From Marinimicrobium agarilyticum DSM 16975 (GTDB taxonomy: Bacteria; Pseudomonadota; Gammaproteobacteria; Pseudomonadales; Cellvibrionaceae): 64,000 bases of DNA. The translations under genes were made by a program, and so were the position numbers. The notes beneath the pieces are model-generated. The model was given only the letters and a program-made list of their open reading frames with translations, did no database searches and was not told the DNA's origin. Below are positions 54,677 through 63,285 of this stretch, piece after piece (within the stretch, counting starts at the first letter, position 1; each line of letters opens with the position of its first letter). Where the stretch lies: assembly GCF_000423345.1 (NCBI RefSeq), contig NZ_KE384008.1, positions 562,857 to 626,856 of the forward strand, written 5' to 3'.

Positions 54677-54753
54677 GGACCGGTAGTTCAGTTGGTTAGA
54701 ATGCCGGCCTGTCACGCCGGAGGTCGCGGGTTCGAGTCCCGTCCGGTCCGCCA
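54677..54753 (+). tRNA. tRNA-Asp (anticodon GTC)
   Basis: A 77-nt cloverleaf: acceptor GGACCGG/CCGGTCC, anticodon stem CCGGC/GCCGG with loop CTGTCAC (GTC), T arm GCGGG-TTCGAGT-CCCGT, discriminator G and encoded CCA. It is 13 bp after tRNA-Val and presumably co-transcribed. Confidence 0.97.
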
Positions 54754-54762
54754 TATTACGAA

Positions 54763-54788
54763 ATAGCCCCACACGTTGGGGCTTTTTT
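54763..54788 (+). terminator. Rho-independent terminator of the tRNA unit
   Basis: AGCCCCA (54765-54771) pairs with TGGGGCT (54777-54783) around CACGT, followed by a run of T. It ends the tRNA transcript just before the inverted T-arm copy. Confidence 0.88.
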
Positions 54789-54818
54789 GTGTCTGAAAGA
54801 AACTGCCGTGGTACGACG

Positions 54819-54839
54819 CGGACGGGGCTCGAACCCGCG
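54819..54839 (-). repeat. Inverted copy of the tRNA-Asp T-arm
   Basis: On the minus strand these 21 bp match the tRNA-Asp T-arm and start of the acceptor (54725-54745) except for one base. The rest of a tRNA is not present. It is probably a tRNA remnant or the scar of a recombination or integration event at the tRNA. Confidence 0.6.
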
Positions 54840-54878
54840 GGGTCAACCAAGGTTTTTCACTTCGCATGTAGCGCTCCA

Positions 54879-54976
54879 GGTGAATATACCGTTGCGAGAC
54901 ACGCCGTGAATACGTCCATGTAGGCTCGATTACCTGCCGTCCAGGCAGGTAACGGTCTCGCAACGGTATATTCACC
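54879..54976 (+). repeat. Large hairpin repeat, element 3
   Basis: Perfectly complementary 22-bp arms (54879-54900 and 54955-54976). The core starts GCCGTGAATACGTCC, then ATGTAGGCTCGA, and contains a 9-bp inner stem TTACCTGCC/GGCAGGTAA. Flanks ACTTCGCAT (54859-54867) and CTTTGAGATAGCA match those of element 1. Confidence 0.8.
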
Positions 54977-55053
54977 CTCCGCTGGTGCTATCGGATAGTT
55001 GCTTTGAGATAGCACGTGTCTTTTTGGAGCGATTAGGGTGCTACTGGCACTGA

Positions 55054-55164
55054 GGTCCGCTGTGGGACGCATTGTTCCCGGACCGTGGAGCGGGGGACCC
55101 GCGATTCGAGCCCCCAGGGACGGGTTCACGGCGTGTCCGGGAACAGTGCGCCCCACAGCGGACC
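55054..55164 (-). repeat. Large hairpin repeat, element 4
   Basis: Arms of 30 bp (55054-55083 and 55135-55164) with two wobble-type mismatches. Read on the minus strand, the core starts GCCGTGAACCCGTCC, then CTGGGGGCTCGA, with inner stem GCGGG/CCCGC. TGGCACTGAGG precedes the left arm, as TGGCACTGAGG also precedes element 2. Confidence 0.8.
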
Positions 55165-55214
55165 GGCCGTGATGTGTCCCCCTAGCGCTGATTTCACGCA
55201 CTATTGAAGCGAAC

Positions 55215-55748
55215 CTATTCCTCCCGCAACCGCGCCACCAACGGTCCTATTTCCTCATCCCACACGCGCTGATCCACAATACCCACATGTCGATGGCGAA
55301 TGATGCCCTGCTTGTCCACGACATAGGTTTCCGGCGCGCCGAACACGCCCAGATCCAGCCCCAGGCGCCCTTCTTTATCCACAATGCTGAACTCGTAGGG
55401 ATCGTGCAGCTGTTCCAGCCAACGTTTGGCTTCTTCCACATCGTCCTTGTAATTGATCCCGTAAATCGGAATATCCTCTGTCTCGGCCAGCTCCACCAGA
55501 AACGGATGCTCAATACGGCATGCCTGACACCAGGTGGCCCAGACATTGAGCAGACTGACCTGCCCTTTGAATATCGCCGGCGTAATGGTCGCCTCGGGGT
55601 TATCGACCGTAGGCAACTCGAAAGCCGGAACGGCGTCTCCGAGCCGACTCGAAGGCATTTCAGTGGGGTCCAGGCTCAGCCCGCGCCAAAACAGGACGGC
55701 CAACAGGGCGAACACAATAAGCGGAATAAACAACTTCAGCCGTTGCAT
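55215..55748 (-). CDS. ccmG: Thiol:disulfide interchange protein CcmG/DsbE
   Basis: A 177-residue membrane-anchored thioredoxin-like protein. It has an N-terminal TM (LFIPLIVFALLAVLFWRGL) and the redox motif WATWCQACRIEHP (CQAC). The GAPETYVVDKQGIIRHRHVG region contains the family cis-Pro loop. It delivers reductant to apocytochrome c in the periplasm. Its start overlaps the ccmF stop (ATGA). Confidence 0.93.
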   Translation of the reverse strand: MQRLKLFIPLIVFALLAVLFWRGLSLDPTEMPSSRLGDAVPAFELPTVDNPEATITPAIFKGQVSLLNVWATWCQACRIEHPFLVELAETEDIPIYGINYKDDVEEAKRWLEQLHDPYEFSIVDKEGRLGLDLGVFGAPETYVVDKQGIIRHRHVGIVDQRVWDEEIGPLVARLREE

Positions 55749-57733
55749 CAGGTTCTGGCCTCCCCGGTCAGAGAGGGCTCAGCGGCCTCGGCCTGGCGTT
55801 GTGCCAGCTTGCGATAGCGTTTGTCCGCCACCGCCAGGCCACCGCCCAGGGCCATGAAAATCGCGCCCAACCAGATCCAGCGAACAAAGGGTTTAACATG
55901 CACCCGAATTGCCCAGGCATCATCTCCCAAGGGCTCCCCCATGGCGATATACAGGTCCCGGAACAGGCCCGGGTCCAACGCCACTTCCGTCATCATGTTG
56001 CCGCCCGCCAGATATCGCCGCTTCTGCGGTTTCATGTGGCGGACGTACTCGCCGTCGTGACTGACCCGGATGGTGGCTTCTTGAGCCACGTAGTTGGGTC
56101 CACGAACCTGCTCGACCCCTTCGAGCACGAATTCGTAATGGCTGGTCTGCACCGTTTCGCCCGGCGCCATACGCACATCCCGAAGATCGCTGTAGGCCGA
56201 GTTCAGGCAGACCCCGATAGTCGTCACCGCGATGCCGGCGTGGGCAAGCTGCATCCCCCAGTAGCTCAAGGTAAGCCGCCGTAAGCCGTCGCGCCAATGG
56301 CGGCTGTGACGTAAACGATAGAGCAGATCAGACACGCCCGCGGAGACGATCCAGACCCCGATAAAGACGGCCAGCGCCACCTCCCAGTGGTATTCATCGC
56401 CATACACCGCTGGAAACAGTGCCCCGGCTGCCACACTCACCACCAAGGGACGGGTCAGCAGTTGGCGCAATTGCTGCCAACTGGTGCGCTTCCAGCTGGA
56501 TGAGACGCCTGGCGCCATCAACAGGCACAGAAAGCCCATTAACGGCACGAAGAACACATTGAAGAACGGCGGGCCCACGGACACCTTCCCCCAATTGAGC
56601 GCGTCGGCGATCAGGGGATAAAGCGTACCGATCAGCACCGTGACCATGATCGTGATCAACAGAATGTTATTGGCCAGAAGGAAGGTCTCCCGGGAGACCA
56701 GACTGAAGCGCACGCTTTTGTGCACCACCGGCGCCCTGAACGCGTACAGCGTCAGGGAACCGCCCACGACCACCAGCAGGAACATGAGGATGAAGACCCC
56801 CCGCTCCGGGTCATTGGCAAAGGCATGCACCGAGGTCAGTACCCCCGAGCGGACCAGAAAGGTCCCCAACAGGCTCAAGGCAAAGGTGAAAATGGCGAGC
56901 AGCAGGGTCCAGCTCTTGAACAGGCCCCGCTTTTCGGTCACCGCCAGCGAATGAATCAGCGCCGTGCCCACCAGCCAGGGCAGGAAGGAGGCATTCTCCA
57001 CCGGATCCCAGAACCACCAGCCACCCCAGCCGAGCTCGTAGTAAGCCCACCAGCTACCGAGCGCGATCCCGATGGTCAAAAACGCCCAGGCGGTATTGGT
57101 CCAGGGCCGGGCCCAGCGGGTCCAGGCGCTATCGAGCCGGCCGCTGAGCAGCGCCGCGATGGCAAAGGCAAAGCTGACCGCAAAACCCACATAGCCCATG
57201 TACAGCACCGGCGGATGCACGATGAGCCCGAAATCCTGCAGCAGCGGATTCAGGTCCGCCCCCTCTTGCGGCGCCAACGGCAGCAAGCGATCAAACGGGT
57301 TGGAGGTCAGCAGAATAAACAACAGAAAACCGACACCGACAAAACCCATGACCGCCAGTACCTGAGCACGCAGGCTGAGCGGCAGGCTTTTGCTGAGGTG
57401 GGCGATCGCCAGGGTCCAGCCCGAGAGCATCAGAATCCACAGCAGCAGGGAGCCCTCGTGGCCACCCCAGACCGCACTGATTTTGTAGTACACCGGCATC
57501 AGGCTGTTGGAATGACCGGCCACGTAGGAGACCGAGAAGTCATCCTGAATAAAAGCAATCACCAGGCAGGCAAAGGCGATCGCCACGAACACAAAAAAGC
57601 CCGTCGCCAGAGACCGGCTGGTATGCATCAGCAACTGGTTGCCGATTTGCGCGCCCACCAAGGGCAGCACGGTCAGTGCCACACTGAGCGCCAGCGCCAG
57701 AATCAACGCATAATGGCCAACTTCAGGAACCAT
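55748..57733 (-). CDS. ccmF: Haem lyase CcmF
   Basis: A polytopic haem-handling protein of about 661 residues. The tryptophan-rich haem-binding motif WGGWWFWDPVENASFLPW and conserved periplasmic His residues are present. It attaches haem from CcmE to apocytochrome with CcmH/I. ATG 57733 is preferred over the frame start at 57766: it has GGAGG 8 nt upstream and gives the normal N-terminus MVPEVGHYAL. It overlaps ccmE by 11 bp. Confidence 0.93.
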   Translation of the reverse strand: MVPEVGHYALILALALSVALTVLPLVGAQIGNQLLMHTSRSLATGFFVFVAIAFACLVIAFIQDDFSVSYVAGHSNSLMPVYYKISAVWGGHEGSLLLWILMLSGWTLAIAHLSKSLPLSLRAQVLAVMGFVGVGFLLFILLTSNPFDRLLPLAPQEGADLNPLLQDFGLIVHPPVLYMGYVGFAVSFAFAIAALLSGRLDSAWTRWARPWTNTAWAFLTIGIALGSWWAYYELGWGGWWFWDPVENASFLPWLVGTALIHSLAVTEKRGLFKSWTLLLAIFTFALSLLGTFLVRSGVLTSVHAFANDPERGVFILMFLLVVVGGSLTLYAFRAPVVHKSVRFSLVSRETFLLANNILLITIMVTVLIGTLYPLIADALNWGKVSVGPPFFNVFFVPLMGFLCLLMAPGVSSSWKRTSWQQLRQLLTRPLVVSVAAGALFPAVYGDEYHWEVALAVFIGVWIVSAGVSDLLYRLRHSRHWRDGLRRLTLSYWGMQLAHAGIAVTTIGVCLNSAYSDLRDVRMAPGETVQTSHYEFVLEGVEQVRGPNYVAQEATIRVSHDGEYVRHMKPQKRRYLAGGNMMTEVALDPGLFRDLYIAMGEPLGDDAWAIRVHVKPFVRWIWLGAIFMALGGGLAVADKRYRKLAQRQAEAAEPSLTGEART

Positions 57734-58190
57734 ACGCCATGCCTCCGCAGGTCTCGTCGTGATCACCGCCGGACTGACTCATGGCCTCAGCCACTTCCGG
57801 GGGCATATATTCTTCGTCGTGCTTTGCCAGCACTTCGGTGGCCACGAACACGCGCTCCTTGTTCAGCGAACCGTTCACCACGGCCGCCTCGCCCTCGGCA
57901 AACAGGTCCGGCAGTATGCCCGAGTAGACCACGGGAAAGTCCACCACACCGTCGGTCAGGGAAAAGCGGGTTTCCAGGGTTGTCTTCGAGCGCTCCACGC
58001 TCCCGGGCCGGACACAACCGCCCGCCCGGATCCGGGTATTCACCGGGGCCTCCCCGGAGACAATCTGGCTGGGGGGATAAAAGAGATTGATGTTCGCGCG
58101 CAGCGCGTAGGCCATCAGGCCAATCGCCACGCTGGAGAACACCACAATAAACAGTACGAGTAAAAGACGCTGTCGGCGGACGGGATGCAT
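57723..58190 (-). CDS. ccmE: Haem chaperone CcmE
   Basis: A 155-residue periplasmic haem carrier with one N-terminal TM (LLLVLFIVVFSSVAIGLMAY) and an OB-fold. The covalent haem ligand is His124 in AKHDEEYMPPEV, with the family Tyr at 128. It lies between ccmD and ccmF. Confidence 0.95.
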   Translation of the reverse strand: MHPVRRQRLLLVLFIVVFSSVAIGLMAYALRANINLFYPPSQIVSGEAPVNTRIRAGGCVRPGSVERSKTTLETRFSLTDGVVDFPVVYSGILPDLFAEGEAAVVNGSLNKERVFVATEVLAKHDEEYMPPEVAEAMSQSGGDHDETCGGMAYGS

Positions 58191-58241
58191 AGGCTACTTC
58201 ACTTTAAGTCAACGCGGGCGGCCGAAGCCTGGCGCAGTGTA

Positions 58242-58460
58242 TCAAGATGTCAGAGTCTCTGCCCGCTCTGGCGTTCGGGCGGCGGCGGTTCGGCGCTGCA
58301 AGGCGGCTTGGCGCCTCATCCAGCGGCGCTTTCGCACCACGGGACTGATCAATAAATAAGCCAGCACCGCCCAGGTAATCAGGTAACAGGCCCAGACGTA
58401 GGCACCGTGCCCTCCCATCTGGAGAAACTCGGCCCAGGAATCAAAATAAAAATTCATCAA
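58242..58460 (-). CDS. ccmD: Haem exporter protein CcmD
   Basis: A 72-residue small membrane protein with one TM (YVWACYLITWAVLAYLLI) and a basic cytosolic tail. Size and place between ccmC and ccmE identify it. In System I it helps release haem-loaded CcmE from CcmABC. It overlaps the ccmC stop by 4 bp. Confidence 0.9.
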   Translation of the reverse strand: MMNFYFDSWAEFLQMGGHGAYVWACYLITWAVLAYLLISPVVRKRRWMRRQAALQRRTAAARTPERAETLTS

Positions 58461-59209
58461 AGCCCCCCTTCTTTTGCGATCAGCTCCCGGACCCAGCCGG
58501 TGCGCGACTCTCGCCGGAGAATTTCATGGCGCGTATAGAGAAGCAGCACCACCGCATAGAATACGTAAAAGGCCACCACCATGGTCAACAGCGGATACAG
58601 CATGGAGGCGTGAATGGTCGGCGCCGAGGTCAACTTCAGGGTCGCCGGCTGATGCAGGGTGTACCACCAGTCCACAGACTTGTAGATGATGGGAATGTTG
58701 ACCGTACCCACCAGTGCCAGAATCGCGCTGGCCTTGTCCGCCGCCTCCCGGTTCTGGAAGGCACTCTGCAGCGCCATGATGCCCAGATAGAGGAAGAACA
58801 GGATCAGCATGGAGGTGATGCGGGCATCCCAGGCCCACCAGGTACCCCAGGTAGGTTTGCCCCAGATGGCGCCGGTCACCAGAGAGACGAACGTCAAGCC
58901 GGCCCCGATGGGGGCGGCGGACTTCATCACCATAAACGCGAGCTTCATCCGCCAGATGAGCCCCACGGCACCACACACGGCCATGATGTAGTAACCGGCC
59001 AGGGCCAGAAACGCGGCCGGCACATGGATATAGATGATGCGGTAGCTGTTGCCCTGCTTGAAGTCTTCAGGGGAAAACGCCAGCCCCCAGACTGTGCCCA
59101 GTACCAGCAGCACCAGCGCGACAGCCGTCAACCACGGCAGCCAGCCACCGGTTTTCTCATAAAACCAGCGGGGCGAGCCCAACCGGTGAAACCATTGCCA
59201 GGAAGCCAT
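58457..59209 (-). CDS. ccmC: Haem exporter protein CcmC
   Basis: A 250-residue six-TM protein with the haem-binding WWD motif WGTWWAWDARITSM and flanking conserved His (YIHVPAAF). It loads haem onto CcmE. It follows ccmB by 25 bp. Confidence 0.95.
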   Translation of the reverse strand: MASWQWFHRLGSPRWFYEKTGGWLPWLTAVALVLLVLGTVWGLAFSPEDFKQGNSYRIIYIHVPAAFLALAGYYIMAVCGAVGLIWRMKLAFMVMKSAAPIGAGLTFVSLVTGAIWGKPTWGTWWAWDARITSMLILFFLYLGIMALQSAFQNREAADKASAILALVGTVNIPIIYKSVDWWYTLHQPATLKLTSAPTIHASMLYPLLTMVVAFYVFYAVVLLLYTRHEILRRESRTGWVRELIAKEGGL

Positions 59210-59234
59210 TCAGCCCGTGCTCCTCTCATCGTTA

Positions 59235-59933
59235 TCAGTCACTGTCGACACACACACGCAGGGCGGCCGAAGCCGCCATTGGCGCCAACGCCAGCGCCAG
59301 CGCCAGAAAAGCCCCCAGAATCGCCAGGGGCACACCCACTTCCACCCCCTGCGCCGCGTCGTTCACGGCGCTTGCGCCGAAAATCAGGATTGGCACATAA
59401 AGTGGCATCACAATCAGGGACAACAGCAGGCCGCCCCGCTGCAGAGAAACCGTCAAAGCCGCGCCCACCGCCCCCACCAGACTCATGGTAGCGGTGCCGA
59501 TCAACAGGGACAGGCACAATGTACCATAGCCCCCCGGTAGCGATAACATAAGGCCCAGCACCGGGGAGAGCAGCGTCAACGGCAGGCCCGTGACCAGCCA
59601 GTGGGCGACCACTTTGGCGAGCACGGTAAAGTAGAGCAACGAGGGGCTGACTAGGCACTGTTCCAGCGCGCCGTCCTCAAAGTCCGAGCGGAACAGGCCG
59701 TCCAGCGAGAGGAGCGTGGCCAGCAGCGCCATGACCCAAAGGACCCCGGGCGCCAGGACGGCGAGCACCTTGCTCTCCGGCCCGACACCCAGAGGGATCA
59801 GGGAGATCGCAATCAGGAAAAACACCAGCGGATTGATCCAGTCCCCCGGGTGACGGGCGGCCAGCAGCAAATCACGGCGCAGCGTGGCGCCGAAGGTGCC
59901 GGTCATGGCCCTGGAGGAGGTTTCAGCCGTCAT
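59235..59933 (-). CDS. ccmB: Haem exporter protein CcmB
   Basis: An ABC-type membrane subunit of about 232 residues with six hydrophobic segments and the CcmB signature NPLVFFLIAISLIPLGVGPE. ATG 59933 has a strong GAGGAGG site 6 nt upstream and overlaps the ccmA stop by 11 bp; the frame at 59948 is not needed. Confidence 0.93.
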   Translation of the reverse strand: MTAETSSRAMTGTFGATLRRDLLLAARHPGDWINPLVFFLIAISLIPLGVGPESKVLAVLAPGVLWVMALLATLLSLDGLFRSDFEDGALEQCLVSPSLLYFTVLAKVVAHWLVTGLPLTLLSPVLGLMLSLPGGYGTLCLSLLIGTATMSLVGAVGAALTVSLQRGGLLLSLIVMPLYVPILIFGASAVNDAAQGVEVGVPLAILGAFLALALALAPMAASAALRVCVDSD

Positions 59934-60588
59934 AGCCGCCCTCCTCATCGTCGCGGAGAACGGGCGGAAACGCGGTCAGATCAAGGTGGCGCACGCCCGG
60001 AAGCGTCACTTCCTGATGCGAGGTCATCAACACCAGGCCACCAGCGGCGACATGGGCGGCAAGCCGGGCTTCCAGAGAGGCAACGCCGGCTTTATCGATC
60101 GCGGTAAAGGGCTCATCCAGCACCCACAGGGGCGCACTGGACAAATACAGTCGCGCCAGCGCCACTCGCCGGAGCTGCCCGGCGGAGAGCTGCTGGCAGG
60201 GAATGTCCTCGTAACCGGCCAGGCCCACTTCCGCCAGCGCACCGAGCGAATCCTCCGAGAGAGTGCCCGCACTCAGGGCACGGTACCAGGCGAGGTTTTC
60301 CAGCGGGGTCAGGGCCCCTTTAATTCCCGGCGAATGGCCGATATAAAGAAGAGAGCGGCGAAAAGCCCAGAGGTCTTCCCTCACTGCCCGGTCGCGCCAG
60401 AGAATGCGGCCCCGGGCCGTAGCGCCGATGCCGGCAATCGCCCGCAGCAGTGTGGTTTTACCCGAGCCGTTAGGGCCCTGGACCTGCCACTGCTCACCGC
60501 CGTGGAAGCGCGCGTCGAGTCCACTGAACAGCGGGCGTCCGTCGCGTTCGCAGCTCAGGTGTTCGAGTGTGAGGAGAAGCTCCGCCAA
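59923..60588 (-). CDS. ccmA: Cytochrome c biogenesis ATP-binding protein CcmA
   Basis: A 221-residue ABC ATPase: Walker A GPNGSGKTTLLR, signature LSAGQLRRVALARL and Walker B LWVLDEPFTAID. With CcmB it powers release of holo-CcmE. It is first gene of the ccm cluster and divergent from the fliK-like gene, with about 200 bp between starts. Confidence 0.95.
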   Translation of the reverse strand: MAELLLTLEHLSCERDGRPLFSGLDARFHGGEQWQVQGPNGSGKTTLLRAIAGIGATARGRILWRDRAVREDLWAFRRSLLYIGHSPGIKGALTPLENLAWYRALSAGTLSEDSLGALAEVGLAGYEDIPCQQLSAGQLRRVALARLYLSSAPLWVLDEPFTAIDKAGVASLEARLAAHVAAGGLVLMTSHQEVTLPGVRHLDLTAFPPVLRDDEEGGYDG

Positions 60589-60785
60589 ATTGCGCCGCCA
60601 TTTGCCAAAGAAGGTGGCAACCTGAAAGGGGTTGCCACGGTCACTGTACTGATCGGGCGTTATTCGACAGAATGAACGCTCAAACGACGCGGATTATAAC
60701 GGGGTGTGCCACCTCTCACAATGAACGGTGCCACAATGCCAACTCCCACAGGTCACTCCCGCAACCCAGAGCCCGGGCAAACATC

Positions 60786-62261
60786 ATGGTGAACAAACTC
60801 CCCGAGGGCCGACTGCCCCTGACATTGCCCACCGAGACTCCGGCCGGCCAACGCCCGGCCGCACCCCAGGGGCTGATGCAAATCTTGGCTCAACAACTGG
60901 GACGCACGCCTCAAGCGGCCACCACCGCCGAGGTGCAGACGGTGACCAGCGTCAACATCGAGCAACGCCAACAGTTGATCAACCGGCTGGTGGACACTCT
61001 GCTGCAATGGCAGAGCCGACCCGACAGCGCCCAAAAGACCGAGCAACTGGCCCGCCTGGCGGACGAACGGGCACTACTCAACTCTCCCCTACTCAAACTG
61101 GTCCGCCTGATGGTACGCCAGGAATCGGTGGTCACTTATACCGACCAGCCCCTTAAACCGGGCCAGCGGGTGCCGATGTACTTGGCCGAGGGCCGCCTCT
61201 GGCAGCTCGATGCGAAGCCCCAAACCGGCACGGAAACCCGGCAAACCCTGAGCGAGCCGGTCCGTCAGGCGTTGCTTGAAACCCTGCGACGCGCCCTGCC
61301 TTTGAAGGACCAACCGGACTTGACCCCACAGCTGCCCAAGATACAGAGCCTCACTTACATGCAGCAACGGCAGTTGCTATCCCCTACCCTGCAACAGGCG
61401 CTGCGTCAGGTCGCGCAGCAGATTCGCCACCCGCTTCAACTCGCCCAACCCAAAGCCCTGCGCCAATCCGTGGAAAACAGCGGCGTGCAACTGGAACAAA
61501 AACTGATGCGGGCCCTGCAGGAGCAGAAAGCCACCACCGAAGGACAGGCGCCTCGCCCGGAAGCAACCCGCGGGGAAACCATTGCCCGGACCCTTGCCAA
61601 CGACTGGAAAGGCGCGCTGCTCAAGGTGTTGAGTTCCACGCGAACCGAACTGGGCCGCTTGGGACAGAGCCCGGAATTCCAGCGCCCCTCGGAGCTCAAT
61701 CTGACCCAGTTGCTTCAGCAACTCTCCGCACGCCCCGCCCCTGAACTGGCGGATCGGTCCTTGCGCACCCAGTTGCTGCAAATGGTGCATCAACTCACCC
61801 TGAACAGTCTGGCCCGGGTTCAGTTCCAGCAGAGTCAGGGGCTCGCCCAGCAGTTCGCCCCCGCCGATGCCGGCCAACCAGTACAGACCTGGACCATGGA
61901 TATCCCCCTGCGCTTCGGCCAGGACGTACTGCCATTGATGTTGAGATTCGAGCCCGAGGCGGGCCAGGACGAAGCCGGTCAGCGCTCCGGTAAAATTCGC
62001 CAGTGGCAGGTGCAACTGAGCTTTGAGCTACCCGAAGCGGGTCACTTTTACGCCCAGATCACCGTGCGCGAGCAACAGGTCGCCACCCGCCTCTGGGCCG
62101 AGCAGCCGCAGACGGCCGATACCATTCGCACACGCCTGAATGATCTCCAGCACCGGCTGGAAAAGGAAGGCATCGAGGTGACCAAGCTGGAATGCCACAC
62201 CGGCACGCCGCCGAGGCCGATGACCGACATTCACTACTCACTCGTGGACATCACCACATGA
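60786..62261 (+). CDS. Flagellar hook-length control (FliK)-like protein
   Basis: About 491 residues, very rich in Gln, Leu, Arg and Pro, as in FliK proteins. The last 120 residues form the Flg_hook domain (DIPLRFGQDVLPLMLRFEPE, QVQLSFELPEAGHFYAQIT, RLNDLQHRLEKEGIEV). The frame is open to 60672, but ATG 60786 gives a natural N-terminus; the ribosome site is weak. It is coupled (ATGA) to an FlhB-C-terminal-like gene, the partner expected for a hook-length ruler. It may be a second, divergent FliK rather than the main one. Confidence 0.78.
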   Translation: MVNKLPEGRLPLTLPTETPAGQRPAAPQGLMQILAQQLGRTPQAATTAEVQTVTSVNIEQRQQLINRLVDTLLQWQSRPDSAQKTEQLARLADERALLNSPLLKLVRLMVRQESVVTYTDQPLKPGQRVPMYLAEGRLWQLDAKPQTGTETRQTLSEPVRQALLETLRRALPLKDQPDLTPQLPKIQSLTYMQQRQLLSPTLQQALRQVAQQIRHPLQLAQPKALRQSVENSGVQLEQKLMRALQEQKATTEGQAPRPEATRGETIARTLANDWKGALLKVLSSTRTELGRLGQSPEFQRPSELNLTQLLQQLSARPAPELADRSLRTQLLQMVHQLTLNSLARVQFQQSQGLAQQFAPADAGQPVQTWTMDIPLRFGQDVLPLMLRFEPEAGQDEAGQRSGKIRQWQVQLSFELPEAGHFYAQITVREQQVATRLWAEQPQTADTIRTRLNDLQHRLEKEGIEVTKLECHTGTPPRPMTDIHYSLVDITT

Positions 62262-62578
62262 AAGCCGAAGACTTTACCCGGGACGAACTGGAAAAAGCGG
62301 TCGCGCTGTTTTACGACGGCCGCAACGCGCCCCATGTCAGCGCCAAGGGCCAGGGCGACGTGGCCCGGGAAATCATGGCCATCGCTGAGGCGGAAGGTGT
62401 GCCGCTGTGCGACAACCGTGAGTTGGTGGAACTACTGGTGACTCTGGAGCTCGGCGACGAAATTCCCGAAAGCCTTTACATTGCCGTCGCTCACATCATC
62501 GCCTTTGCCTACGAACTCCAGGGCAAGAAACCGGAGGGTTTTGGGCCCTCCAGAGACGAGGGTCAATCCGAGGGGTAG
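62258..62578 (+). CDS. FlhB C-terminal-domain-like protein (FlhX type)
   Basis: A 106-residue stand-alone homologue of the cytoplasmic domain of the flagellar export protein FlhB (EKAVALFYDGRNAPHVSAKG, IAEAEGVPLCDNRELVELL, EIPESLYIAVAHIIAFAYEL). The NPTH autocleavage motif that normally starts this domain is absent (it reads RDELEKAVAL). Stand-alone FlhB-C proteins can substitute for the cleaved domain in some bacteria. Its ATG overlaps the fliK-like stop. Confidence 0.82.
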   Translation: MKAEDFTRDELEKAVALFYDGRNAPHVSAKGQGDVAREIMAIAEAEGVPLCDNRELVELLVTLELGDEIPESLYIAVAHIIAFAYELQGKKPEGFGPSRDEGQSEG

Positions 62579-63285
62579 TGGTAGCGAATTTCCACGTCGC
62601 GCCCTTCCCCGTTTTCGTCGGGAATATTGGAGCGGCCGCGAAAGACCATCAGGCGTTTACCGTCTTTGGCGTAGGCCAGATAAAGGTCGTCGGCAAACAA
62701 CGACAGGAGCGCACTGTCCACCCGGATTCGAAAATACACCCAGTCGCTTTTCTTGTGGTGCAGCGGCGAATCGTCTGCCCGTATTTGCTCCGCACGCAGC
62801 TTGACGTTAGTCAGCCGATTGGGAAAGGCGAAATGAAAGGTCACCCGATCGCCCGCAAGCAATGAGTCCCAGGACTGCTGAATAAACGGATCAAAGCCCG
62901 CGTCGATAACCTGAGGCACTTTCACCGTCACCGTTTCCGTTTCAGGCGACGAAATGTCCCCACGCTTTAACGTGATCCGATCATCCGAAGACCACTCCGC
63001 CGCCCAGAGCCGGTCGAGACGATGATCTTCCAGCCGGTAGGACGGGTGAATATCGCCCCGGGAATAATCCAGGGTTTTGAGCGCAATACGCTCCTCTTCG
63101 ACGTCGACGTAATGCACTTCCGCCCGCCCCTCTTGTGTTCGCGGGGTGTAACGCTCCTCATAAACGGGACTTTGCCAGTTACCGAGCGCGTAGGCTTTGC
63201 CGGTGACCCGGTAATCCGAGGCCATCGCAGGCACGGACAATAGCAGGCTCGCAAGCGCGCCTAAACTGACGGTTCTGCTGAACAT
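62563..63285 (-). CDS. Exported protein, unknown function
   Basis: A 240-residue protein with a Sec signal peptide (cut near VPAMASDYRV) and a beta-rich mature part. I recognise no catalytic motif. It overlaps the DUF2878 gene by 25 bp upstream, and that gene overlaps a CFA-synthase-type methyltransferase, so it belongs to a lipid-modification cluster by context. Its end overlaps the convergent FlhB-like gene by 16 bp. Confidence 0.72.
   Translation of the reverse strand: MFSRTVSLGALASLLLSVPAMASDYRVTGKAYALGNWQSPVYEERYTPRTQEGRAEVHYVDVEEERIALKTLDYSRGDIHPSYRLEDHRLDRLWAAEWSSDDRITLKRGDISSPETETVTVKVPQVIDAGFDPFIQQSWDSLLAGDRVTFHFAFPNRLTNVKLRAEQIRADDSPLHHKKSDWVYFRIRVDSALLSLFADDLYLAYAKDGKRLMVFRGRSNIPDENGEGRDVEIRYHYPSD

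Larger units (their letters stand above)
54754..55214. other. Gene-free gap between tRNA-Asp and ccmG
   Basis: This 461-bp stretch contains the tRNA terminator, an inverted copy of the tRNA-Asp T-arm (54819-54839) and hairpin elements 3 and 4. I see no protein-coding gene. It interrupts the ccm gene order between ccmG and ccmH. Confidence 0.6.

Noticed and set aside
54857-55201. Minus-strand 114-codon ORF between the tRNAs and ccmG
   Set aside because: It runs through hairpin elements 3 and 4, so it is repeat sequence rather than a gene.
56720-58090. Long plus-strand ORF (456 codons) opposite ccmF/ccmE
   Set aside because: It is a shadow of high-GC coding sequence: Gln/Arg/His-rich composition, no family match, and it lies wholly antisense to well-identified genes.
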